A stretch of DNA of 64,000 nucleotides from HGM04593 sp045634305. GTDB lineage: Bacteria > Bacteroidota > Bacteroidia > Bacteroidales > Bacteroidaceae. A model generated the notes under the pieces. That model did no database searches. It was not told where the DNA came from and saw only the letters and a program-made list of their open reading frames with translations. The position numbers were made by a program, and so were the translations under genes. Below are positions 44,801 through 52,488 of this stretch, one piece after another (position 1 is the first letter of the stretch; each line of letters begins with the position of its first letter). The DNA lies in contig JAZQZZ010000048.1 in NCBI GenBank assembly GCA_045634305.1, forward strand, positions 62,001-126,000. Direction: 5' to 3'.

Positions 44801-45233
44801 TTTCTTCGAGCTGCTGCTGTGATACTACCTTCTCGGCAAGGGCGTCGGGGTGGGTGACGACGACAAGTCCTTCCTTGCGGCGACGGCCTGTAAGACGGCT
44901 CATGACTTCGGTGCGCAGGATGCGGTTGGCATCATCCTCCTGCCCGTATTTCATTGCGCGACGGAACGATGACGGGAAGAACAGGATATTGTTGTCGCCG
45001 GTAATCTGCATCATGTCGTGGTAGAAATATCCGGCCTCTTCGGCATCGTTCATCACCACAAGCATTGTCTGCTCGGGTACGCGCTGTTTGAAACCGCAGA
45101 ATGCCATTGCTGCCGAACTTCCCAATAATCCCTCGAGGAGAACGCGTTTCTTGCCCCCCTCCTCGCGCAGCTGCATCAGAGCCTCAACTCCGGGATGCGC
45201 CGCGAATATGTTCTGAATTTCCTTCGCTTCCAT
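41865..45233 (-). CDS. mfd: transcription-repair coupling factor Mfd
   Basis: A 1122-residue ATPase that removes RNA polymerase stalled at DNA lesions and recruits UvrA. The start MEAKEIQNIFAAHPGVEAL aligns better with the family than the upstream ATG at 45245. A UvrB-like region comes first. The RNA polymerase interaction domain lies near residues 440-520 (GDYIVHIDHGIGKFGGL). The translocase has Walker A CGDVGFGKTEVAIRAAF near residue 585, IDEEQKFGV and ITNRISGMEEL, and QMRGRVGRGKRKAFCYML. The C-terminal TRCF domain is present. It is transcribed alone. Confidence 0.96.
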   Translation of the reverse strand: MEAKEIQNIFAAHPGVEALMQLREEGGKKRVLLEGLLGSSAAMAFCGFKQRVPEQTMLVVMNDAEEAGYFYHDMMQITGDNNILFFPSSFRRAMKYGQEDDANRILRTEVMSRLTGRRRKEGLVVVTHPDALAEKVVSQQQLEEKTLTIAVGDSISRDEVEKRLATLKFKEVTYVYEPGEFAVRGSLIDIFSFSSEYPYRIDFFGDEVESIRTFTVEDQLSKERTDEATIVPKLSGSQAVAITEFLPKNAIIVTKDIAFVKGCIDKLNNEGFTLQAKLSDDTLPQMPELMTSDELERYAKNTKHWELRPQSTGNNTKVKFDTSLQPLFHKDFDLVSQNFKRLLNEGYRLMLLTDDLHQADRLKTIFEERGDEIPFTPIGHTIHEGFCDNTLKIALFTDHQLFGRFHNFRLRSERARNGKAALTLKELKEFGIGDYIVHIDHGIGKFGGLVRIPNGGVTQEAIKLIYKNDDVVFVSIHNLHKISKYRGKEGDAPQVSKLGTGAWERMKERTKNKIKDIARDLIKLYSQRYKEEGFAFSPDSYLQNELEASFIYEDTPDQFKATNEVKQDMERKRPMDRLICGDVGFGKTEVAIRAAFKAATDGKQVAVLVPTTVLAYQHYLTFKERLKDFPCNVQYLSRARNASTTKKVLEEIKEGKVDIVIGTHKLTSKEVKFKDLGLLIIDEEQKFGVAVKEKLRQFKVNVDTLTMTATPIPRTLQFSIMGARDLSIIQTPPPNRYPIHTEIHNFDAEVIKEAINFELSRNGQVFFITNRISGMEELANMIRRHIPDARVCIGHGQMEPAELEKRLYEFINHDHDVLIATSIVENGIDIPNVNTIIINQAQNFGLSDLHQMRGRVGRGKRKAFCYMLTPPRESLSTDARRRLEAIESFSELGSGMSIAMQDLDIRGAGNLLGAEQSGFIADLGYETYQKILAEAVQELKEDEFADILMQEESETAADSYVKECFVESDLELLFPALYVPDSNERILLYRELDSLTDSRDIEAFRARMKDRFGAIPKEGEELIRVVSMRHKAQKLGIEKIYLKGGRMNLFLVDTRNERYYTGELFGGIMSYIPASQFKCKVREGDGRCIITVENVKNVETALAFIEEVQRHCSICTNTPKEE

Positions 45234-45491
45234 ATGCTCAACCATTGCAAAAATAGCAACAAACGAGCGAAAGTTTGTACAAATGAGTGAATAAAATTTA
45301 TTTTATTTTCAACGAATGCAGACAAACTTGGGCAAAGCCAAATAATACCAAGTTCGCTTGGATATTTCACAGCGGGTGCAGTACATTTTCGGAGTTTTGC
45401 TCAAAAACGGCAAATAAAATCTTTAAATTCCTTAAAAAAACGCTTTAATTATTTTATTGTTGTATATTCGCGGTAGATAATTGCATCAGTT

Positions 45492-45908
45492 ATGGAAAAC
45501 TATATCTACAGGCTCGAAATGAAGGTGCGCGACTATGAGTGCGACATACAAGGCGTGGTGAACAATGCCAACTACCAGCATTATCTGGAGTTTGCACGTC
45601 ACGAATTCCTGGAACAGATCGGCGGTAGCTTCTCGAAGATGCACGATGAGGGGCTGGACATGATGGTAGCAAAGATAACCATGGAATACAAGCGACCGCT
45701 GCGTGGCGGTGACAGGTTTGTCGTGTGTATAAACGTGCAGCGTAAGGGTGCCAAACTGGTTTTTCTGCAGGATATTTATAACCTTGCCGATGACACCTTG
45801 GCGCTTAAGGGTGAGGTGGATGTCATCTGCTTGAAGAACGGTCGCCTGACACGCGGCGAGGTCTTTGATGGGATGCTCAAGGATTTGATTAATGTAAACA
45901 ATGGTTGA
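45492..45908 (+). CDS. acyl-CoA thioesterase, hot-dog fold (YbgC/4HBT type)
   Basis: A 138-residue thioesterase. YECDIQGVVNNANYQHYLEF corresponds to the 4HBT motif with its catalytic Asp, and H-x-E-F positions follow in RHEFLEQIG. Substrate cannot be told; small acyl-CoAs or acyl-ACPs are usual. TATATTCG at 45463-45470 is a possible -7 box. The next gene starts 2 bases after its stop. Confidence 0.9.
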   Translation: MENYIYRLEMKVRDYECDIQGVVNNANYQHYLEFARHEFLEQIGGSFSKMHDEGLDMMVAKITMEYKRPLRGGDRFVVCINVQRKGAKLVFLQDIYNLADDTLALKGEVDVICLKNGRLTRGEVFDGMLKDLINVNNG

Positions 45909-45910
45909 AT

Positions 45911-46285
45911 ATGGGATCATTAGTTTCTTTGTTGGTGCTTGGCGCCATATATTCGGTTGTCTATGTAGTGAAGAATCTTGGCGGCAAGGAAGACGCCAGA
46001 CCGTTCGGTGAGAGCTTTCCCACGATAGATGTGCTGGAACCCGAGACCGGGACTGAGACTTGGACTGAGGCTCCCGCTACGCAAGTGGTGTCTCCCACCA
46101 GCAATGTCGAAACGCAAAGAGTGCGCAAAAAAGAAGCCGGGAATGCTCCACAGACCATAGCTGTGGAAACGCCCGAAAACAATGTTTCCGAGCCTGTGAG
46201 AGAGGGACGTTTGGTCAAGATTGGCAACAAGTCCGAGGCAAAACGCGCGTTTATATATTCCGAAATATTCAACAGAAAGTATTGA
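45911..46285 (+). CDS. small bitopic membrane protein of unknown function
   Basis: A 124-residue protein from ATG at 45911; the TTG at 45905 overlaps the previous stop. One N-terminal membrane helix (LVSLLVLGAIYSVVYVV, residues 4-20) is followed by a disordered linker rich in Pro, Thr and Glu. It ends in a compact basic and aromatic motif, SEAKRAFIYSEIFNRKY. I do not recognise a named family. The anchored, linker and short terminal motif layout suggests a tether or interaction peptide. It lies between the thioesterase and the CoA-transferase genes. Confidence 0.65.
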   Translation: MGSLVSLLVLGAIYSVVYVVKNLGGKEDARPFGESFPTIDVLEPETGTETWTEAPATQVVSPTSNVETQRVRKKEAGNAPQTIAVETPENNVSEPVREGRLVKIGNKSEAKRAFIYSEIFNRKY

Positions 46286-46303
46286 GCATAAAAGACAATT
46301 GCT

Positions 46304-47791
46304 ATGAATTATCCTATTTTGACAGCTGCCGAGGCGGCTTGCTACATAAATGACGGCGATGGAGTGGGCATTAGCGGTTTCACTCTTTCGGGAACTCCAA
46401 AAACGGTTATACCCGAGGTTGCAAAGCGCGCCGAGGAGGCTCATGCAGCGGGCAAACCTTTCAAGATAAACCTGTACACCGGCGCCTCTACCGGCGATTC
46501 TATCGACGGTGTGCTTGCACGTGCCAAGGCCTTGAATTTCAGGGCTCCGTTCATCTCGAACCCCACCGTGCGCGATGCCATCAACAACAAGGAGGTGGTT
46601 TATGCCGACCTGCATCTCTCGCTCATGGCTCAGGATTTGCGTTACGGATATCTTGGAAAGGTAGATGTGGCAATACTTGAAGCAATAGACATAACACCGG
46701 ATGGAAAGGTTTATTTGACAACAGCCGGCGGTATCGGACAGACTGTGGCAAACCTTGCCGACAGGATCATCATTGAGCGTAATACCTATCACAATACAAT
46801 GGGTCTGCACGATGTGTATGAACCCAATGATCCTCCCTATCGCACCGAGATTCCTATCTATAAGGCGTCGGACAGGATTGGTAAACCGTATGTTCAGGTC
46901 GATCCGAAGAAAGTGGTGGGTATCGTTGATGTCTATCTGCCCAACGAACAGGTCGTGTTCAAGGAGCTTGACCCTGTGACACGCAAGATTGGCGAGAATG
47001 TCGCGAATTTCATTCTTGGCGACATGAAACGCGGGATAATCCCGGCTGCAGGTTTGCCAATCCAGAGTGGTATCGGAAATGTGGCAAACGCGGTACTCAA
47101 GGCGCTTGAGGATTGTGCCGAACTGCCTCCGCTCGACCTCTATTCCGAGGTTTTGCAGGATTCTGTCATCGGGTTAATGGAACGTGGCCGTGTGAATGCC
47201 GGCAGCACATGTTCGCTATCTTTGAGTCAGGAGTGTCTGCAGCACGTGTATGATAACCTCGATTTCTTCCGCGACAGGCTCATTCTGCGTCCATCGGAGA
47301 TATCGAACCATCCCGAGGTGATACGTCGTCTCGGACTCATTGCCATGAACACAGCCATTGCTGTCGACCTGTACGGATGTGTAAACTCGTCGCACATTGG
47401 TGGCACCCGTCTGATGAATGGCATTGGTGGATCGGGTGATTTCGCACGTAACGCATATATTTCAATTTTTATGACCCCGTCTACACAGAAGGGTGGTGCC
47501 ATAAGCTCCATTGTGCCAATGGTTACACATGCCGACCACACCGAGCACGATGTACGTGTAGTGGCAACGGAGTGGGGAGTTGCCGACTTGCGTGGCAAGG
47601 GACCCGACGAGCGTGCCCGCATATTGATTGAGAATTGCGCACACCCTGACTACCGCAACCTGCTTTGGGATTATCTGAAGATTTCAAAAAATGGTCATGT
47701 GTCGCATAATGTTGCGGCGGCTCTTGCGCTCAACACTGCATATGAACGTGAGGGTGATATGAGAAAAATTGATTGGAGCAAATATCTATGA
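46304..47791 (+). CDS. acetyl-CoA hydrolase/succinyl-CoA:acetate CoA-transferase
   Basis: A 495-residue enzyme of the family I CoA-transferase type. It has SGFTLSGTPKTVIPEVAKRA, IPAAGLPIQSGIGNVANAV and the C-terminal NGIGGSGDFARNAYISIFM. TAAEAACYINDGDGVGISG is the usual start. Members move CoA between acetate, succinate and sometimes propionate. In anaerobic Bacteroidales this fits acetate and succinate or propionate fermentation. Exact donor is inferred. Its stop overlaps the next ATG (ATGA). Confidence 0.92.
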   Translation: MNYPILTAAEAACYINDGDGVGISGFTLSGTPKTVIPEVAKRAEEAHAAGKPFKINLYTGASTGDSIDGVLARAKALNFRAPFISNPTVRDAINNKEVVYADLHLSLMAQDLRYGYLGKVDVAILEAIDITPDGKVYLTTAGGIGQTVANLADRIIIERNTYHNTMGLHDVYEPNDPPYRTEIPIYKASDRIGKPYVQVDPKKVVGIVDVYLPNEQVVFKELDPVTRKIGENVANFILGDMKRGIIPAAGLPIQSGIGNVANAVLKALEDCAELPPLDLYSEVLQDSVIGLMERGRVNAGSTCSLSLSQECLQHVYDNLDFFRDRLILRPSEISNHPEVIRRLGLIAMNTAIAVDLYGCVNSSHIGGTRLMNGIGGSGDFARNAYISIFMTPSTQKGGAISSIVPMVTHADHTEHDVRVVATEWGVADLRGKGPDERARILIENCAHPDYRNLLWDYLKISKNGHVSHNVAAALALNTAYEREGDMRKIDWSKYL

Positions 47792-48324
47792 ACCGGAAGA
47801 AACTTGTAACAGAGATGGGGCGCATTGACCGCGATGCGTTTGTACAGGCCGAAAAACTGCCTTTGGTCGTGGTGCTCGATAATGTGCGCAGCTTGCATAA
47901 TGTAGGTTCGGTGTTCCGTACAAGTGATGCATTCCGAGTGGAGCGTATCGTGTTGTGTGGCATAACGGCAACGCCGCCAAGTACCGAGATACACAAGACG
48001 GCTCTTGGTGCCGAGGATGTGGTCGAGTGGCAATATTTTGACTCTACCATGGATGCTGTTGCCGCCTTGCGTGGTGCCGGGTATAAGATATTCTCGATTG
48101 AGCAGTGTCAGGGCAGCATCGCGCTGCAGGATTTTGCAACCATGGAAGGAGAACGTTATGCCGTGGTGTTTGGCAATGAGGTAAAAGGTGTACAGCAGGC
48201 GGTTGTCGATGCTTCGGACGGTGCAATAGAAATCCCGCAGTTCGGAACGAAGCATTCTTTGAATGTGTCGGTCACCGCTGGAATGGTCATCTGGGAATTT
48301 GCAAAGAAACTTGGACTGGTATGA
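47788..48324 (+). CDS. RNA 2'-O-methyltransferase, TrmH/SpoU family
   Basis: A 178-residue SPOUT protein consisting of the catalytic domain only. ATG at 47788 overlaps the previous stop; a longer start at 47773 is less likely. LDNVRSLHNVGSVFRTSDAF is motif 1, VVFGNEVKGVQQAVV motif 2, and HSLNVSVTAGMVIWEF motif 3. It is much shorter than RlmB in this window. The target, tRNA or rRNA, is unknown. It is likely translated by coupling to the CoA-transferase gene. Confidence 0.9.
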   Translation: MNRKKLVTEMGRIDRDAFVQAEKLPLVVVLDNVRSLHNVGSVFRTSDAFRVERIVLCGITATPPSTEIHKTALGAEDVVEWQYFDSTMDAVAALRGAGYKIFSIEQCQGSIALQDFATMEGERYAVVFGNEVKGVQQAVVDASDGAIEIPQFGTKHSLNVSVTAGMVIWEFAKKLGLV

Positions 48325-48541
48325 GGGGAAAGCGGAAAACTGAAAGATGAAAACGGAAAGGTGAAAGCTGAAATGTGACAGCGAATGCAACCGGGGGGCA
48401 AGCGTACGGGAGCGGTTGAACATGAAAAGCTTGAAATGAAAAAAGCGGCAAGAATTTGTCGCTTTTTACTATACTTGGCAGTTTAAAACTTTGCTCGCAA
48501 GTTTTCACTTTTCCGTTTTCACCTTTTCCCTTTCCCCTTGT
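48323..48541. repeat. long imperfect inverted repeat of purine-rich arms
   Basis: The left arm (48323-48379) is almost all A and G with repeated GGAAA and TGAAA units. The right arm (48501-48541) is its pyrimidine counterpart. Both contain GGGGAAAG and ACGGAAA followed by TGAAA when read in the same sense. The spacer of about 120 bases holds a terminator. This may be a dispersed intergenic repeat or a MITE-like remnant. No flanking target duplication is obvious. Confidence 0.55.
48437..48468. terminator. terminator hairpin between convergent genes
   Basis: AAAAAGCGGCAA and TTGTCGCTTTTT pair with one G-U and a short loop. A and T runs flank the stem on the respective strands. It lies between the plus-strand methyltransferase gene and the minus-strand hypothetical gene. 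Confidence 0.75.
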
Positions 48542-48912
48542 TATTCCGGGTTGTTCTTGTAGTATTCGTTCCACTCTTCAAGTACCTTTTGCCAATCAAC
48601 AGCTTCGCCGTCGGCAATGGCTTCGGCCTGTTGCACGGCTTCATCGTGCAGTTTCTTTTCGGCATGGCGCAGTTTCATTGCCTCTATTGTAGCATCGTCG
48701 AGCACGTGTATGCGTCCACGGCGCAGGCACTCGTCAAGGTCGGCAGGGCCAAAAGCCTGTCCCTGAATGTTGAAATCGGATATGTTGAATTCGAAAACAG
48801 TGCGCAGGGTATGGCGCACCATCTTCTGCTGTGCACGGTTGCCGCGCATCTTGCTGCCAAGCAACTTGCGGATTACATCGTATTCCTTTTGCGAAAATTT
48901 CTTTCTTCCCAT
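48541..48912 (-). CDS. conserved small hypothetical protein
   Basis: A 123-residue basic, helical protein. ATG at 48912 (MGRKKFSQKEYDVIRKLLGS) is chosen over the open extension to 48978. It has NRAQQKMVRHTLRTVFEFNI and ends in an acidic and aromatic helix, VDWQKVLEEWNEYYKNNP. No membrane segment or signal is present. I do not recognise a family with a known function; relatives in Bacteroidales are plausible from the conserved feel. Its stop codon is at the end of the inverted purine repeat. Confidence 0.7.
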   Translation of the reverse strand: MGRKKFSQKEYDVIRKLLGSKMRGNRAQQKMVRHTLRTVFEFNISDFNIQGQAFGPADLDECLRRGRIHVLDDATIEAMKLRHAEKKLHDEAVQQAEAIADGEAVDWQKVLEEWNEYYKNNPE

Positions 48913-49079
48913 TTGAAACGTTTTTATTCTCTTCTGTTTTGCACTTGTAAAAGTACTCCTTTTTTGCCAAACAGACAACAGAACGCTATCTGTTTTTGTA
49001 ACCGGTATCTCCGGTGCTGTATTTCGTCCGTACTTTGTTAAATCTTGGTTTAATAGTATATTATATATAAAAAATAACG

Positions 49080-49087
49080 TAACTTTG
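49080..49087 (+). promoter_or_regulatory. -7 box of the ABC exporter gene
   Basis: TAACTTTG is a perfect TAnnTTTG box, 42 bases before the start codon. The upstream region is AT-rich with no clear -33 box. Confidence 0.5.
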
Positions 49088-49129
49088 CCGAGAAAAGCAT
49101 TTTTATACCTGTAAACACAATTCTTGTAT

Positions 49130-50971
49130 ATGAAGGAATTCTTTAAAGTCCTCAGGAGATTTGTTCCGCCCTATAAGAAATATCTGATACTGTCGGTGCT
49201 GTTCACGCTGTTGTCGGCGGTGTTGAATGTGTTCTCTTTCATGCTGTTGATTCCGATTCTTCAGATTCTGTTCAAGGTTGCAGAGCCCGTGGATGTCGAT
49301 TTCATTGCGTGGAGTGCAATGAATTCCGATAATGCAAAGGATGTGTTGATGAATAATCTGCAATACTTCATGAATGATTTTGTTGCAGAGCATGGCGAGT
49401 CTCTCATGTTGCTGTTGCTTGGTGTGTTCCTCGTTTTTATGACTCTATTGAAGACTGCCAGCTATTTTGCCTCATCGGCTGCAATAATCCCTTTGCGCAC
49501 CGGCCTTGTACGTGACCTTCGTTCAAAGATGTATGACAAAGTGGTGTCGTTGCCGCTCGGTTTCTTCTCTAAGGAGAAAAAGGGTGATATAATTGCCCGC
49601 ATGACCGGTGATGTGGTTGAGGTTGAGAACTCGATTGTCACCTCGCTGGATATGCTCATCAAAAACCCGATATTCATAGTAATATACTTTGCGACACTGG
49701 TGTATGTCAGCTGGGAGCTTACCCTTTTCACTGTTTGTGTGACACCTGTTCTTGGTTGGATTATGGGTGCCATAGGACGTAAACTGAAAGCAAAGTCACT
49801 CGTGGCACAGCAGAAACTGGGTGAAACCACATCGCAGATGGAGGAGACAATAGGCGGTTTGCGTGTTGTCAAGGCTTTTGTTGCCGAAAAAAAGATGTCG
49901 GCGCGTTTTACCAAGTGCTGTAATGAGTTGCGCAGTGCCGTGATGCGTGTTGCAATGCGTCAGGCATTGGCACATCCGGTGAGCGAGTTTTTGGGAACAT
50001 GTATCATTGTCATTGTGCTGTGGTTCGGTGGTACGCTTATATTGAGCGAGAACAACATTATCTCGGCACCGTCGTTCATCTACTACCTGACAATTCTCTA
50101 TAGTATCATAAATCCATTGAAGGATCTCTCGAAAGCTTCGTATTCCATACCTCGCGGCCTTGCTTCAATGGAACGCGTCGATGCGATACTCAAAGCAGAG
50201 AATCCGATAACGGATGGCGAAAAGGCTGTTGAACTGTCCGATGTAAAGGAGGGTATTGAATACAAGAACATTACTTTCTCTTATGATGGAGAACGTACAA
50301 TCCTCAAAAACATCAATCTAAAGATAGAGAAAGGCAAGACTGTCGCTTTGGTCGGTCAGTCGGGCAGCGGAAAATCAACAATGGTTGACCTTGTCCCACG
50401 TTACTACGATGTAGAGCATGGTGAAATATGTATCGATGGCGTGAATGTCAAGGATATGAAGGTCAAGTCATTACGTGCGCTTATAGGCAATGTGAACCAG
50501 GAGGCTATCCTGTTCAATGACACTTTCTACAACAATATTACATTCGGCGTGGAGAACGCTACAATGGAACAGGTTATTGAAGCTGCAAAAATTGCGAATG
50601 CACACGACTTTATCATGGAAACCGAGAAGGGCTACGATACTTGCGTGGGTGACAGGGGATGCCTGTTGTCGGGTGGTCAGCGCCAGCGCATAAGCATTGC
50701 ACGTGCAATTCTCAAGAACCCTCCGATATTGATACTTGACGAGGCAACATCGGCACTCGACACGGAGAGTGAGCGTCTGGTGCAGGAGGCTCTTGAGCGC
50801 CTGATGAAGACACGTACCACAATTGCCATTGCGCATCGTTTGTCGACGATAAAGAATGCCGACGAGATTTGTGTCATGCGTGACGGTGAGATAGTGGAGC
50901 GCGGAAAGCATGAGGAACTGTTGAAACTGAATGGCCTTTACAAGCGCCTTAACGATATGCAGACTTTGTAG
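49130..50971 (+). CDS. ABC exporter, MsbA-like half transporter
   Basis: A 613-residue fusion of a six-helix membrane domain (about residues 1-330) and an ATPase domain. ATG at 49130 is chosen. The ATPase has Walker A VGQSGSGKSTMVDLVPRYYD near residue 407, the signature LSGGQRQRISIARAIL, Walker B ILILDEATSALD and the switch His in IAIAHRLSTIKNAD. Half transporters of this type flip lipids or export hydrophobic compounds. MsbA-like lipid A flipping is possible, but no neighbour confirms it. The LOG gene follows after 3 bases. Confidence 0.92.
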   Translation: MKEFFKVLRRFVPPYKKYLILSVLFTLLSAVLNVFSFMLLIPILQILFKVAEPVDVDFIAWSAMNSDNAKDVLMNNLQYFMNDFVAEHGESLMLLLLGVFLVFMTLLKTASYFASSAAIIPLRTGLVRDLRSKMYDKVVSLPLGFFSKEKKGDIIARMTGDVVEVENSIVTSLDMLIKNPIFIVIYFATLVYVSWELTLFTVCVTPVLGWIMGAIGRKLKAKSLVAQQKLGETTSQMEETIGGLRVVKAFVAEKKMSARFTKCCNELRSAVMRVAMRQALAHPVSEFLGTCIIVIVLWFGGTLILSENNIISAPSFIYYLTILYSIINPLKDLSKASYSIPRGLASMERVDAILKAENPITDGEKAVELSDVKEGIEYKNITFSYDGERTILKNINLKIEKGKTVALVGQSGSGKSTMVDLVPRYYDVEHGEICIDGVNVKDMKVKSLRALIGNVNQEAILFNDTFYNNITFGVENATMEQVIEAAKIANAHDFIMETEKGYDTCVGDRGCLLSGGQRQRISIARAILKNPPILILDEATSALDTESERLVQEALERLMKTRTTIAIAHRLSTIKNADEICVMRDGEIVERGKHEELLKLNGLYKRLNDMQTL

Positions 50972-50974
50972 GAT

Positions 50975-51517
50975 ATGAAGAGTGTAGCAGTATTTTGTGC
51001 CGCATCGGAGAATATAGCTCCCGGTTATTTTGAGGCAGCAGCCGAGGTGGGCACCATGTTGGGTCGCCTGGGTGCGACATTGGTTTATGGAGGTGCGCGT
51101 TTCGGGCTGATGGAGGCTACGGCTAAAGCCGCAAAAACTGCAGGTGCACATGTGTTGGGTGTGGTACCCGATATCCTTGTGGAGCGCGACCGCGTGAGTA
51201 CATTGCTCGATGAAATGATTCCATGCCGCAACCTGAGCGAGCGTAAGGACATAATGCTTGAGCGCAGCGACATCCTTGTGGCTTTGCCGGGCGGTGTGGG
51301 TACTTTAGATGAGATTTTCCATGTGCTGGCGGCTGCGACAATAGGTTATCACAACAAGTGTGTGGTGCTATATAATGTGAACGGTTATTGGAATACACTT
51401 ATGACGACGCTTGACGAGATGTCGCAGGCTGGTTTTGTACGTGGTGAATTTGAAAAATATATGGTTGTGGCAAACTCTCTTGCCGAACTTGAGGAAATAA
51501 TAAAGAAAGGGAAATAG
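50975..51517 (+). CDS. LOG-family (TIGR00730) nucleotide phosphoribohydrolase
   Basis: A 180-residue Rossmann-like protein. YGGARFGLMEATAKAA and LPGGVGTLDEIFHVL are the two signature motifs. The usual PGGxGTxxE is intact, with the Glu present. Family enzymes release ribose 5-phosphate from nucleoside monophosphates, as in cytokinin activation in plants. The natural bacterial substrate is often AMP or unknown. It is co-transcribed with the ABC exporter and PfkB genes. Confidence 0.92.
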   Translation: MKSVAVFCAASENIAPGYFEAAAEVGTMLGRLGATLVYGGARFGLMEATAKAAKTAGAHVLGVVPDILVERDRVSTLLDEMIPCRNLSERKDIMLERSDILVALPGGVGTLDEIFHVLAAATIGYHNKCVVLYNVNGYWNTLMTTLDEMSQAGFVRGEFEKYMVVANSLAELEEIIKKGK

Positions 51518-51522
51518 GTAAG

Positions 51523-52449
51523 ATGGCGAAAGTAATAGGAATTGGAGAAACGGTATATGATATATTGTTCAAGAATAATGTGCCTGTAAACGCGGTGCCC
51601 GGCGGGTCGGTCTACAACTGCATTATCTCTTTGGGACGGTGTGGAGTGCAGGCGGAGTTTATCAGTGAGGTGGGTGATGACCGCATCGGTAAAATAATTC
51701 TTGAACATCTTCGCGACAACAATGTGGGTTCGTCGGCAGTGTGCAGCTTCTCCGGTGGCAAGTCTCCGCTTGCCCTTGCTTTCCTCAACGAGAACAACGA
51801 TGCCGAGTACCTGTTCTACAAGGACTATCCGAACAATCGTCTCGAAGTGGAATTTCCCGTGATTAACGAGGGCGACATTGTTGTCTATGGTTCATATTTT
51901 GTACTGAATCCCGTATTGCGTAGCAAGACGAAGGCTTTCCTCGAGTATGCACATGAACAGGGGGCGGTACTTTTCTACGATATCAACTTCAGGAAAAACC
52001 ATGTCAACGAACGCATAAAACTTGCCGAGGCTCTCATTGAAAACCTTGAGCTTGCCGACATTGTGCGCGGCTCGGCCGATGATTTCAGATATCTCTATGA
52101 AATGGACGACGCCGACAAGATATACAATCAGAAGATAAAGTTCTATTGTCCAAACTTTATTTTTACCAATGGCGGTGGTGATGTGAGGTTCTTTACACGT
52201 GGTGTCAATGCAGTGTATCCCGTGAAGCAGGTCGATGTGGTGAGCACTGTTGGTGCAGGCGATAATTTCAATGCCGGAGTACTCTATGCCCTTGTCAAGG
52301 GCGAAGTCACTCGTGAGAAACTTGCACAGCTGACAGCAGCGGAGTGGGATGCCATAATGTCCAACGGCCTGGATTTCAGTGCGCATGCATGTACACTGAT
52401 TGAAAATTATGTAGACAAGGAATGGGCGAAAAAATATATTAAGGGATAA
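51523..52449 (+). CDS. PfkB-family carbohydrate kinase
   Basis: A 308-residue sugar kinase of the ribokinase fold. It begins VIGIGETVYDILFKNNVPVN, then VPGGSVYNCIISLGRCG. The C-terminal signature STVGAGDNFNAGVLYALVKG contains the catalytic Asp. Fructokinase is the commonest function in this group, but the substrate cannot be told from sequence. It starts 5 bases after the LOG-family gene. The RND adaptor gene begins 39 bases downstream. Confidence 0.9.
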   Translation: MAKVIGIGETVYDILFKNNVPVNAVPGGSVYNCIISLGRCGVQAEFISEVGDDRIGKIILEHLRDNNVGSSAVCSFSGGKSPLALAFLNENNDAEYLFYKDYPNNRLEVEFPVINEGDIVVYGSYFVLNPVLRSKTKAFLEYAHEQGAVLFYDINFRKNHVNERIKLAEALIENLELADIVRGSADDFRYLYEMDDADKIYNQKIKFYCPNFIFTNGGGDVRFFTRGVNAVYPVKQVDVVSTVGAGDNFNAGVLYALVKGEVTREKLAQLTAAEWDAIMSNGLDFSAHACTLIENYVDKEWAKKYIKG

Positions 52450-52488
52450 TTGCTGTGCAACCCCTGACGGATTATAAAAAACTTTACT

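Noticed and set aside
48323..48541. Insertion sequence or CRISPR leader
   Set aside because: The inverted purine arms enclose no transposase and no regularly spaced repeats, so they are listed only as a repeat.
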